Translations under genes and position numbers: made by a program | Assembly: GCA_002278985.1 (NCBI GenBank) | Contig: NCJP01000109.1 | Location: 1 to 5,928, forward strand | DNA: 5,928 nucleotides | Reading direction: 5' to 3' | From: Erythrobacter sp. 34-65-8 | Lineage (GTDB): Bacteria; Pseudomonadota; Alphaproteobacteria; Sphingomonadales; Sphingomonadaceae | Shown here: positions 1-5,928 of the stretch, piece after piece | How the letters are laid out: every line of letters begins with the position of its first letter | Numbering within the stretch: the stretch's first letter is position 1 | Notes under the pieces: generated by a model | The model's input: the letters and a program-made list of their open reading frames with translations, nothing else | What the model was told of the DNA's origin: nothing | Database searches by the model: none

Positions 1-1
1 G

Positions 2-508
2 GTCACCTTCGACATCGATGCCAACGGCATTGTCAACGTCAGCGCCAAGGACAAGGGCACGGGCAAGGAACAGCAGATCCGTATCCAGGCCTCTGGCGGC
101 CTGACCGACGCTGACATCGACCAGATGGTCAAGGATGCGGAGAAATTCGCCGAGGAAGACAAGCAGCGCCGCGAAAAGGCCGAGGCCCGCAACCAGGCTG
201 ACAGCCTGGTCCACGCGACCGAAAAGCAGCTGGCCGAGCACGGCGACAAGATCAGCGCCGATCTCAAGGCGCAGGTCGAAGCCGCCATTGCTGAAACCAA
301 GACGGCGCTCGAAGGCGACGATGCCGGGGAAATCAATTCTAAGGCGCAGGCGCTCACCGAAGTGGCGATGAAGATGGGCCAGGAAATCTACCAGCAGGAA
401 CAGGCTTCGGCCTCGCCTGGAGGTGGCGATGCTGGTGCCAGCGAGGAACCGAAGGAGGACGTGGTCGACGCCGAGTTCTCCGAAGTGGACGAAGACAAGA
501 AGGGCTGA
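2..508 (+). CDS. dnaK: Chaperone protein DnaK (Hsp70), C-terminal part
   Basis: This is the last 168 residues of the cytoplasmic Hsp70 chaperone, which binds exposed hydrophobic stretches of unfolded proteins in an ATP-driven cycle. The 5' part, including the whole ATPase domain, lies outside the window; the reading frame is open from base 2. The visible protein begins at the end of the beta-sandwich substrate-binding domain ([17 protein letters not shown], then [19 protein letters not shown]) and continues into the alpha-helical lid (about residues 36-135 of the visible part), rich in Lys, Glu, Ala and Gln. It ends with a Gly/Ala/Ser linker and the acidic tail [17 protein letters not shown], which matches the conserved DVVDAEFEEV-type end of bacterial DnaK. 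The methionine at base 125 is internal to the lid and not a start. dnaJ follows on the same strand 133 bp downstream, the usual dnaK-dnaJ order. Identification is secure. Confidence 0.97.
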   Translation, partial: VTFDIDANGIVNVSAKDKGTGKEQQIRIQASGGLTDADIDQMVKDAEKFAEEDKQRREKAEARNQADSLVHATEKQLAEHGDKISADLKAQVEAAIAETKTALEGDDAGEINSKAQALTEVAMKMGQEIYQQEQASASPGGGDAGASEEPKEDVVDAEFSEVDEDKKG

Positions 509-516
509 GGCTCTTC
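499..516 (+). other. Stem-loop spanning the dnaK stop codon
   Basis: GAAGGGC (499-505) can pair with GCTCTTC (510-516) to give a 7-bp stem with one G-U pair and a TGAG loop that contains part of the TGA stop. No T-run follows, so it is not a standard intrinsic terminator. It could protect the dnaK mRNA 3' end or attenuate read-through into dnaJ, but it may be chance in a GC-rich region. Confidence 0.3.
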
Positions 517-533
517 GGATTGAAACTTCTGCT

Positions 534-620
534 GTCATTCCCGTGCAGGCGGGAATCCATGGGCATCGTCCTGCGGGGCGGTGAACAACCCCTGGACCCC
601 CGCGCCTGCGGGGGTGGCAG
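534..620. repeat. REP-like paired inverted repeat in the dnaK-dnaJ spacer
   Basis: Two strong palindromes face each other. The left one pairs ATTCCCG (537-543) with CGGGAAT (550-556) around a 6-base loop. The right one pairs ACCCCCGC (596-603) with GCGGGGGT (608-615) around a 4-base loop. The flanks also match in inverted orientation: TGTCATTCCCG...CGGGAATCCATGGG on the left resembles the reverse complement of the right part (TGCCACCCCCG...CGGGGGTCCAGGGG). The whole is therefore two diverged, oppositely oriented copies of one unit, as in REP pairs. The left unit resembles the GTCATTCCCGC...GCGGGAAT repeats I recall as frequent between genes in sphingomonads and related alphaproteobacteria; that is from memory, not a search. 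The position inside an operon suggests an effect on mRNA stability or read-through. Confidence 0.7.
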
Positions 621-628
621 CCGGAAGT

Positions 629-634
629 AGGGGA
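629..634 (+). promoter_or_regulatory. Ribosome binding site of dnaJ
   Basis: AGGGGA ends 7 bases before the ATG at 642, a reasonable Shine-Dalgarno match and spacing that supports this start. It lies 13 bases after the right-hand stem of the repeat, so the repeat stays clear of the ribosome site. Confidence 0.6.
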
Positions 635-641
635 TACCGCA

Positions 642-1760
642 ATGTCTTCGGTCGAAACCGATTTCTACGAACTGCTCGAAGTGAGCCGGGATGCGGATGA
701 TCGCACGATCAAGTCCGCCTACCGCCGCCTGGCGATGCAGTTTCACCCGGACCGTAATCCCGGCTGCGCCGACTCGGAGGCGAAGTTCAAGGCCATCAGT
801 TCGGCCTATGATTGCCTGAAGGACCCGCAGAAGCGTGCCGCCTATGACCGGTTTGGCCATGCCGCTTTCCAGAACGGCGGCCCCGGCGGCGGCCATCATG
901 GCGGCGACTTCAGCGACCTGGGCGATATTTTCGAGACCATTTTCGGCAGTGCATTCGGCGGTGGGGGCCGGGCCCAGCCGCGCCGCGGTGCGGACTTGCG
1001 CTACGACATGGAAGTGACGCTGGAAGAGGCGTTTCACGGCAAGTCGAGCGAGATCGAGATCGAAGTCTCGCAATCCTGCGACACCTGCCAGGGTTCCGGC
1101 GCGACACCGGGCACCAGCACGCGGGGCTGCAAGCTGTGCAACGGTTACGGCAAGGTTCGGGCCAAGCAGGGCTTCTTCGTGGTTGAACGGCCATGCCCCA
1201 ATTGCCACGGCCGCGGCGAAGTGCTCGAGAGCCCGTGCCGCGATTGCGGCGGGGAAGGGCGGGTCGACAAGCCGCAGGGGCTGAAGGTCGATATTCCGCC
1301 GGGCGTCGATACCGGTACGCGGATCCGCCTGTCAGGCAAGGGCGAGGCTGGGCCGCGCGGGGCGCCGCCGGGCGATCTGTACATCTTCATCCATGTGAAG
1401 GCGCACAGCGTGTTCCAGCGCGAGGGCACGACGCTGGCAACGCGGGTTCCGATCAGTTTCACCACCGCTGCACTGGGCGGCTGCGTTACCATTCCCGACC
1501 TGTCTGGCGAGACCAACACGATCGATATTCCGGCCGGCATCCAGTCCGGCAAGCAGTTGCGCCAGCGCGGTGCCGGTATGCCGGTGCTGCAAGGGCGCGG
1601 GCGGGGTGATCTCGTGGTCGAAATCCAGGTCGAAACGCCGACCAAGCTGACCAAGGCGCAGCGGGAAATCCTCGAACAGTTCCGGGAGACTGAAACCGGT
1701 GACGAATGCCCCGAAAGCCGCGGCTTCTTTGACCGGATCAAAAACGCTTTCGGAACCTAG
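642..1760 (+). CDS. dnaJ: Molecular chaperone DnaJ (Hsp40, class A)
   Basis: DnaJ is the J-domain co-chaperone that binds unfolded clients and stimulates DnaK ATP hydrolysis in the cytoplasm. The 372 residues match the usual length of bacterial DnaJ. Domains in order are the J domain (about 6-72) with the HPD motif at 35-37, a Gly/Phe-rich linker (about 78-110), and a zinc-binding region with four complete CxxCxGxG repeats (Cys146/149, 163/166, 185/188, 199/202). The C-terminal client-binding and dimerisation region follows, including GDLYIFIHVKAHSVFQREG and GDLVVEIQVETP. All zinc ligands and the HPD motif are intact, so the protein should be functional. The start is supported by AGGGGA 7 bases upstream and by the J domain beginning directly after it. 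It is probably cotranscribed with dnaK; no convincing heat-shock promoter is visible in the spacer. Its stop codon overlaps that of the convergent patatin-like gene. Confidence 0.97.
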   Translation: MSSVETDFYELLEVSRDADDRTIKSAYRRLAMQFHPDRNPGCADSEAKFKAISSAYDCLKDPQKRAAYDRFGHAAFQNGGPGGGHHGGDFSDLGDIFETIFGSAFGGGGRAQPRRGADLRYDMEVTLEEAFHGKSSEIEIEVSQSCDTCQGSGATPGTSTRGCKLCNGYGKVRAKQGFFVVERPCPNCHGRGEVLESPCRDCGGEGRVDKPQGLKVDIPPGVDTGTRIRLSGKGEAGPRGAPPGDLYIFIHVKAHSVFQREGTTLATRVPISFTTAALGGCVTIPDLSGETNTIDIPAGIQSGKQLRQRGAGMPVLQGRGRGDLVVEIQVETPTKLTKAQREILEQFRETETGDECPESRGFFDRIKNAFGT

Positions 1761-1771
1761 GCCATCCGGTC
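1731..1771. other. Inverted repeat around the convergent stop codons
   Basis: GACCGGAT (1731-1738) is perfectly repeated in inverted orientation as ATCCGGTC (1764-1771), with 25 bases between them that include the shared CTAG stop site (1757-1760). Transcripts from either side could form this 8-bp stem. There is no T-run on either strand, so a role as a two-way transcription end is only a possibility; both arms also lie in coding sequence, which may explain them by chance. Confidence 0.3.
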
Positions 1772-4075
1772 CTCAACTTCGGCGCGGATTCTCACCAGCA
1801 GGTCGGGATCGGCCTTCAGGCGGCCTTCCTCCTCATCCAGAATAGCCAGGAAGGCGGCGCGCTTGAAGGCGATGCAGGTGGCGCTGTCCGGGGGCGGTTC
1901 CACAGTGGAGCAGACCAGATCGATCATCCGCTCCGCCCCGTGGAGCCGGCCCCAGAGGTAATCGTTCTCCCGGTAGCCCCGGTTGAAGAAGGCCCCGAAG
2001 TTGTAGAACTCGATGCCCCGCAAGGTCGCCCGCGTGCCGCCATCGCGGATACTCCGGGCATCGTCCGGGCTGATCCGGTCGACCTTTATCGGGTCGAACT
2101 CGGTCATCACCTCGTTGCGCATGAGGGTGAGCGTGGCGATGTCGTAGAACGGGAAGCCGAGGTAGGTCAGCAGCATCCGCCGGCGCAGGTTCTTCGGCAT
2201 GGCTTCAAGGGCCTGCGCCATCCGCTCTTCCGCCACAGTGTCGGTTTCGGGCAGCAGTCGCCGGGCTGCCAGCAGGTCGAGCACCCCGCCGGGATTGTCC
2301 ATCACATGAGCCGCCGCATCCGAAAAATCGGGCCCCAGCCGCGCCATGTCGTCCGGTTCGTGGTAGAGCGCCAGGATGGAGTAGATCGCATCTCGCGCCT
2401 GATCCACGGCCAGATCGTCAAGGTCCGGGTCGGCATCCCAGTCCCGCGCAAGGCGCCGCGCCAGCAGGCGCAGGCGGCGAATGCGGAAGCCGACATCATG
2501 CGCCCGGAAAAACGCGATTGCCTCGTCGCTGGCGCTGCCCGACGGCGTACTCAGGCTGGCCAGCCCGCGATGCTCAAGCTCGGTTCGCAGCCGCACGGCA
2601 ATCGGATGAGCGTCGGGCAGATCGAGGCCCGGCGCGGCGCGATGGGTCATTGCGGCCAGTTGCTCGACGATCCCGGTGAACTTGGCCTGGGCATAGGACT
2701 GGAAGGCAAAACCGGCCCGCTCTGCCGCTGCCACCTGCGCCTTGCCCCGCCACGCGGAAAGCCGGCGCGATGTGGGCCGGTCAAGGAACAGGGTGCGCCC
2801 GAACAGCCGCTCGACCGCGCTTTCGACTTCCGGGCGCAGGGCAGCGACCATGCGGCGCAGCCGTTCGGCCTCGCGCGATTGCTGCTCCAGCGCGTGGAGG
2901 TTGTCACGGATCGGCTGTTCGCGCGGAATGGTTGAGAGCGCGCCGAAAATTGCCCCGAAGAACCCGATTGGCCGCTCGCCAGCCTCGGCTTGTGCCGCCT
3001 GCCGGTCAGGCCTGGGATCGATATAGACGAACCGCCGGTCAACCTCGCGCTGAGCCGGGCGGCCGTGCAGCGCAGCCAGGGCGCCATCGAAGGGCTTGTT
3101 GACCAACACCGACCCATCGATCAGCGCCAGTTGCTCGATACTGCCCGCCTTGATGTGCCCGGGCATGATCCGGGCCAGAAATGCCTCTCGCCCCTGCCAG
3201 CGTGAGTCGTGCTGCCCGGCCAGAGTGTCAATCTCGCTGATCCGTGCGGGCGGGAATGCGCCGGGAAAGCTGGCTGTGGCCCGGGCCGCCAGTGTCAGTT
3301 CAAGCGGATCGGCCAGCGGCAATCCCCACTCGGCCGGCGTTTCGGTGCGGAAACTGATCGGCAGGCGATGCTCGCTCTCTTCCACCACCGGCGGGCTGTT
3401 CAGGCGCAGCCGTTCGCTGTGGCCGTGAAAGTCGGTCGCCGTGACATAGAGGTCGATCGGATGGCCGGGCGGCAGCAGGGGCGCCTCGGCCGGTTCCTGT
3501 GCCATGGCCAGCAGGGCCTCGTGCAGGAGGGCAGCGAACCCCTGGCCAGAGAAGGGCGGTTCAAACCAGCGCCCGCGCATGAAGTGGGCAACCTTGCGCC
3601 GCACTTCGGCCCGGGTTTCGGGCGAGACCGTTTCAGACACCACATTGCCCGGCCGGCGCAGGAACCACGAAATGGCCGGCTGTGCCCACAGCTTGGCAAA
3701 GCGCCACAGGGGCCGGGCGTCGGGCGCCATCAACCGGTCTACATCGGCATTCTTCAGCCACATATCCGTGAGGGGTTCTAGCGATTGCCCGGAATGGATC
3801 GCCTGGGCGAGGAACACTGCATTGATCCCGCCTGCACTGGCCCCGGTCAGGATATCGGGCAAGACTCGCAGGCGCAGGCCATCGCGGGTCTCGATATGGC
3901 CCAGCAGGTCCCGGTAAACGCCCTGCACCCCCGAAGCGCGGGGCAATCCGGCATGGAATGCCTTGCTGGCACGGGCCAGTTTCCAGATCTCCTTGGTCAC
4001 CCCGTGCATGTAGACCGCGAGGCTGACGCCGCCGTAGCAGACAAGGGCTAACCGCAGTTCCTTCTGGCGCATCAT
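1757..4075 (-). CDS. Patatin-like protein with C-terminal DUF3376-type region
   Basis: This is a predicted serine acyl hydrolase of the patatin fold, a family that includes phospholipase A-like enzymes; substrate and physiological role are unknown. The 772 residues are close to the length I recall for the bacterial patatin-related family TIGR03607. The N-terminus carries the glycine-rich oxyanion-type motif CYGGVSLAVYMHGV (13-26). The nucleophile elbow GASAG lies at 78-82 with Ser80 as predicted catalytic residue, and the partner Asp is probably Asp320 in LIDGSVLVNKPF, where DGS replaces the common DGG or DGA. The middle (about 360-630) is helical, charged and less recognisable. The C-terminus holds the conserved block NFGAFFNRGYRENDYLWGRL (about 692-711), typical of DUF3376. 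No signal peptide or membrane span is evident, so it is likely cytoplasmic or peripheral. Two start codons stand in tandem (4075 and 4072) without a clear Shine-Dalgarno sequence. The gene stands alone, divergent from radA and convergent with dnaJ. Confidence 0.88.
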   Translation of the reverse strand: MMRQKELRLALVCYGGVSLAVYMHGVTKEIWKLARASKAFHAGLPRASGVQGVYRDLLGHIETRDGLRLRVLPDILTGASAGGINAVFLAQAIHSGQSLEPLTDMWLKNADVDRLMAPDARPLWRFAKLWAQPAISWFLRRPGNVVSETVSPETRAEVRRKVAHFMRGRWFEPPFSGQGFAALLHEALLAMAQEPAEAPLLPPGHPIDLYVTATDFHGHSERLRLNSPPVVEESEHRLPISFRTETPAEWGLPLADPLELTLAARATASFPGAFPPARISEIDTLAGQHDSRWQGREAFLARIMPGHIKAGSIEQLALIDGSVLVNKPFDGALAALHGRPAQREVDRRFVYIDPRPDRQAAQAEAGERPIGFFGAIFGALSTIPREQPIRDNLHALEQQSREAERLRRMVAALRPEVESAVERLFGRTLFLDRPTSRRLSAWRGKAQVAAAERAGFAFQSYAQAKFTGIVEQLAAMTHRAAPGLDLPDAHPIAVRLRTELEHRGLASLSTPSGSASDEAIAFFRAHDVGFRIRRLRLLARRLARDWDADPDLDDLAVDQARDAIYSILALYHEPDDMARLGPDFSDAAAHVMDNPGGVLDLLAARRLLPETDTVAEERMAQALEAMPKNLRRRMLLTYLGFPFYDIATLTLMRNEVMTEFDPIKVDRISPDDARSIRDGGTRATLRGIEFYNFGAFFNRGYRENDYLWGRLHGAERMIDLVCSTVEPPPDSATCIAFKRAAFLAILDEEEGRLKADPDLLVRIRAEVEDRMA

Positions 4076-4142
4076 GCACTTGTGGCGGGGATAGCCGCCT
4101 TTGGCAATTGCGTTCCACTAATGTTCCGATTACATCGCGGTG
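4076..4142. promoter_or_regulatory. Divergent intergenic region between the patatin-like gene and radA
   Basis: These 67 bases separate two divergent starts and should contain or overlap promoters for both genes. For the leftward gene, TGGAAC (minus strand, 4117-4112) and CTATCC (4094-4089) are 17 bases apart, a weak -35/-10 candidate. For radA, TTGCGT (4108-4113) and TACATC (4131-4136) are also 17 apart, equally weak; it would start transcription at or near the radA ATG. A small hairpin GGCGG (4084-4088) with CCGCC (4095-4099) lies on the patatin side. No SOS-type operator was recognised. The region as promoter-bearing is likely; the individual boxes are guesses. Confidence 0.4.
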
Positions 4143-5510
4143 ATGGCCAAGACCAAGAAGCGCTATATCTGCCAGGCCTGTGGCAGCGTGTCTCACCGCT
4201 GGCAGGGGCAGTGCGCCGATTGCGCGGAGTGGAACACGCTGGTGGAGGATGCTCCGGCCACCGTGTTTTCGCAGAAACATGATCTTTCCGCTGGTGGCCG
4301 CCCGGTGCAGTTCGTGGCGCTCGATGCACCGGGGGTGCCGCTGGTCCGACGCTCTACGGGGCTGGCCGAATTCGACCGGGCGCTGGGCGGCGGTCTGGTG
4401 CCGGGATCGGCCATCCTGATGGGGGGGGATCCGGGAATCGGCAAATCCACCCTGCTGTTGCAGGCGGCGGCCAGAATTGCCCGCAGCGGCGGGCAGACGG
4501 TCTATATCAGCGGCGAGGAAGCATCGGGCCAGGTGCGGCTGCGGGCGGAGCGGCTGGGGCTGGCCGATGCGCCGGTGCAGCTGGCGGCGGCAACCTCCGT
4601 GCGTGACATCCTGACCACGCTGGGGGCGATGGACGCGCCCGCCCTGCTGGTGATCGATTCGATCCAGACCATGTATTCCGACACCATCGAAGGCGCGCCG
4701 GGGACGGTAAGCCAGGTGCGCGGCTGCGCGTTCGAACTGATCCGCTATGCCAAGGAAAGCGGTGCCGCGCTGGTGCTGGTCGGCCACGTGACCAAGGACG
4801 GTTCGATCGCCGGGCCGCGCGTGCTGGAACACATGGTTGACGTGGTGATGAGCTTTGAGGGGGAGCGCAGCCACCAGTACCGGATCCTGCGCAGTCTCAA
4901 GAACCGGTTCGGCCCGGTGGACGAGATCGGTGTCTTCGCAATGGAAGGGCATGGGCTGGCCGAAGTCGGCAACCCGTCCATGTTGTTCCTCTCAGGCCGT
5001 GAGACACCGTTGGCGGGAAGTGCAGTCTTTCCGGCGCTGGAAGGCACCCGGCCGGTGCTGGTAGAAATCCAGGCGCTGATCGTGCGGCTCCAGTCCGGGG
5101 CGACGCCGCGCCGCGCCGTGGTCGGGTGGGACAATGGGCGTATGGCCATGCTGCTGGCCGTGCTCGAGGCGCGCTGCGGGCTGAGTTTCAGTTCTGCCGA
5201 AGTCTATCTCAACGTGGCAGGTGGTTACCGGCTGAGCGATCCGGCGGCTGACCTGGCCGTGGCCGCCGCGCTTGTTTCCGCGCTGGCGGACCGGCCGCTT
5301 GACCTGCGTTCGGTATGGTTCGGCGAGGTCTCGCTGGCCGGGGAGATACGCCCGGTCGCGCATGGCGCGCTGCGGTTGCGCGAAGCGGGCAAGCTCGGTT
5401 TCGAGACGGGGTACGGCCCGGAGGATACCACCGGCCATTCACCCGGTCTTAACTACCGGGGGCTCAAGCAATTGGCCAATCTCGTTGACCGGGTGATGTC
5501 GAACCCATAA
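4143..5510 (+). CDS. radA: DNA repair protein RadA
   Basis: RadA (also called Sms) is a RecA-related ATPase that drives branch migration of recombination intermediates and helps process stalled forks. The 455 residues match the family. Domains in order are an N-terminal zinc finger with Cys10, Cys13, Cys24 and Cys27 (CQACG...CADC), a RecA-like ATPase core with Walker A GDPGIGKST (95-103) and Walker B LLVIDSIQT (168-176), and the RadA-specific KNRFG motif (253-257). A C-terminal Lon-protease-like domain follows (about 285-450), with GEVSLAGEIRPV (395-406); in this family the domain is non-proteolytic. All signature motifs are intact. A GTG at 4140 lies directly upstream in frame, but ATG 4143 gives the canonical MAKTKKRYICQACG start. 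No good Shine-Dalgarno sequence precedes either codon. An eight-G run (4421-4428) lies at the start of Walker A. cvpA follows after 13 bp, which suggests cotranscription. Confidence 0.97.
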   Translation: MAKTKKRYICQACGSVSHRWQGQCADCAEWNTLVEDAPATVFSQKHDLSAGGRPVQFVALDAPGVPLVRRSTGLAEFDRALGGGLVPGSAILMGGDPGIGKSTLLLQAAARIARSGGQTVYISGEEASGQVRLRAERLGLADAPVQLAAATSVRDILTTLGAMDAPALLVIDSIQTMYSDTIEGAPGTVSQVRGCAFELIRYAKESGAALVLVGHVTKDGSIAGPRVLEHMVDVVMSFEGERSHQYRILRSLKNRFGPVDEIGVFAMEGHGLAEVGNPSMLFLSGRETPLAGSAVFPALEGTRPVLVEIQALIVRLQSGATPRRAVVGWDNGRMAMLLAVLEARCGLSFSSAEVYLNVAGGYRLSDPAADLAVAAALVSALADRPLDLRSVWFGEVSLAGEIRPVAHGALRLREAGKLGFETGYGPEDTTGHSPGLNYRGLKQLANLVDRVMSNP

Positions 5511-5515
5511 TTGCC

Positions 5516-5519
5516 GGAG
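5516..5519 (+). promoter_or_regulatory. Ribosome binding site of cvpA
   Basis: GGAG in the 13-bp radA-cvpA gap ends 4 bases before the ATG at 5524. The spacing is short but usable, and it supports this start in the absence of room for a separate promoter. Confidence 0.5.
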
Positions 5520-5523
5520 CCCT

Positions 5524-5928
5524 ATGAGCGGTTTCGATCTTATTGTCCTTTTCGTCGTCGGTGTAGCGGCGGTTGGCGGTTTCCTGCGCGGGTTCGTGCA
5601 GGAGGTCCTGTCGCTCGCCGCCTGGATTCTGGCGGTCCTGGCAATCCGGTATCTCCATACGGATCTCTACGAGTTCCTGCTTGAACAGGTGGGCGGCGAA
5701 ACGACCAGCGGGTTGCTGGCCTTCGCCCTGCTGCTCCTCATCCCTTATGCGGGGATGAAGCTGATCGCCGGACGGATGGGTGAGACTTCCCGTTCATCGA
5801 TGCTTGGACCGATTGACCGGGTGCTCGGGTTCGGGTTCGGGGCGATCAAGGGAACCATCGTAGCCGTGCTGGCCTTTTCCGTGCTTGTGCTTGGCTATGA
5901 TACGATCTGGGGCTATCAGGGCCGGCCT
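5524..5928 (+). CDS. cvpA: CvpA family inner-membrane protein, 5' part
   Basis: The first 135 residues of a CvpA-family (colicin V production) membrane protein are visible; the frame is still open at the right edge, so the C-terminus is missing. Four hydrophobic segments can be seen, at about residues 5-21, 28-44, 63-82 and 101-124. The family signatures GFLRGFVQEVLSLAAWI (19-35) and LGPIDRVLGFGFGAIKG (94-110) are both present. CvpA was named for its requirement in colicin V secretion in Escherichia coli, but its molecular function is not settled; many members are linked to envelope integrity. The gene starts 13 bp after radA with a GGAG ribosome site, so it is probably read from the radA promoter. 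From memory, purF often follows cvpA in related genomes; that cannot be tested here. Confidence 0.93.
   Translation, partial: MSGFDLIVLFVVGVAAVGGFLRGFVQEVLSLAAWILAVLAIRYLHTDLYEFLLEQVGGETTSGLLAFALLLLIPYAGMKLIAGRMGETSRSSMLGPIDRVLGFGFGAIKGTIVAVLAFSVLVLGYDTIWGYQGRP

Noticed and set aside
519..545. ATTGAAAC followed by CATTCCCG as a possible heat-shock (sigma-32) promoter for dnaJ.
   Set aside because: The -35-like part is tempting, but no acceptable -10 (CCCCAT-like or CTATNT-like) lies at the right distance, and the bases downstream are explained by the REP-like repeat.
537..615. The paired hairpins in the dnaK-dnaJ spacer as a CRISPR remnant or insertion-sequence ends.
   Set aside because: There are only two inverted units with no direct repeats or spacers, no flanking duplication and no transposase frame between them; a REP-like element fits better.
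354..1208. Minus-strand open frame of 284 codons across the dnaK end, the spacer and the dnaJ start.
   Set aside because: It runs antisense through two unambiguous conserved genes and the repeat; the sequence is low in information and shows no family features.
1715..1726. AAGCCGCGGCTT, a perfect 12-bp palindrome followed by CTTT, as a terminator.
   Set aside because: It has no proper loop, sits inside the dnaJ coding region (Glu-Ser-Arg-Gly-Phe), and the T-run is too short.
1940..2935. Plus-strand open frame of 331 codons inside the patatin-like gene.
   Set aside because: It is antisense to a gene with clear family motifs, has no recognisable domain, and has the skewed composition expected of an opposite-strand shadow.
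2742..3428. Cluster of overlapping short plus-strand open frames opposite the middle of the patatin-like gene.
   Set aside because: Several frames are open at once, as expected from high GC content; none has a ribosome site or recognisable motif.
3633..4952. Long minus-strand open frame of 439 codons overlapping the radA and patatin-like starts.
   Set aside because: It is antisense to most of the intact radA and in another frame of the patatin-like gene. Its composition (rich in Arg, His, Pro, Gln) is typical of a shadow frame in high-GC DNA, and no motif is recognisable.

Overview
The window looks like ordinary chromosome of a high-GC alphaproteobacterium, most probably a member of the Sphingomonadales. 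The basis is the protein style (a DnaJ N-terminus reading YELLEV...TIKSAYRRLAMQFHPDRNPGC, a DnaK tail ending in [17 protein letters not shown]), the strong G/C preference at third codon positions, and the radA-cvpA pairing. This placement is inferred from recognition only; no database was searched.

Layout: the 3' part of dnaK (2-508, +) enters from the left edge. It is followed by a 133-bp spacer holding a stem-loop over the dnaK stop codon and a REP-like pair of inverted hairpins (about 534-620). A complete class A dnaJ follows (642-1760, +). A 772-codon patatin-like gene of the DUF3376-containing type runs on the opposite strand (1757-4075, -). It converges on dnaJ so tightly that both stop codons lie in the same four bases, CTAG. 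A short divergent spacer (4076-4142) separates it from radA (4143-5510, +). radA is followed after 13 bp by a cvpA-family membrane protein (5524 onward, +) that runs off the right edge.

Functionally there are three blocks. DnaK and DnaJ are the Hsp70 chaperone and its J-domain co-chaperone; the repeat between them could let the two be expressed at different levels from one transcript. The patatin-like protein is a predicted serine acyl hydrolase (lipase-like) of unknown physiological role, transcribed alone. RadA (branch migration in recombination and DNA repair) and CvpA (inner-membrane protein) appear to form the start of an operon.

I see no mobile element, CRISPR array, tRNA or rRNA, and nothing that clearly amounts to an undescribed system. 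The points most worth a second look are the repeat in the dnaK-dnaJ spacer, the poorly characterised patatin-like gene, the shared stop-codon site, and an eight-G run inside the radA Walker A region.
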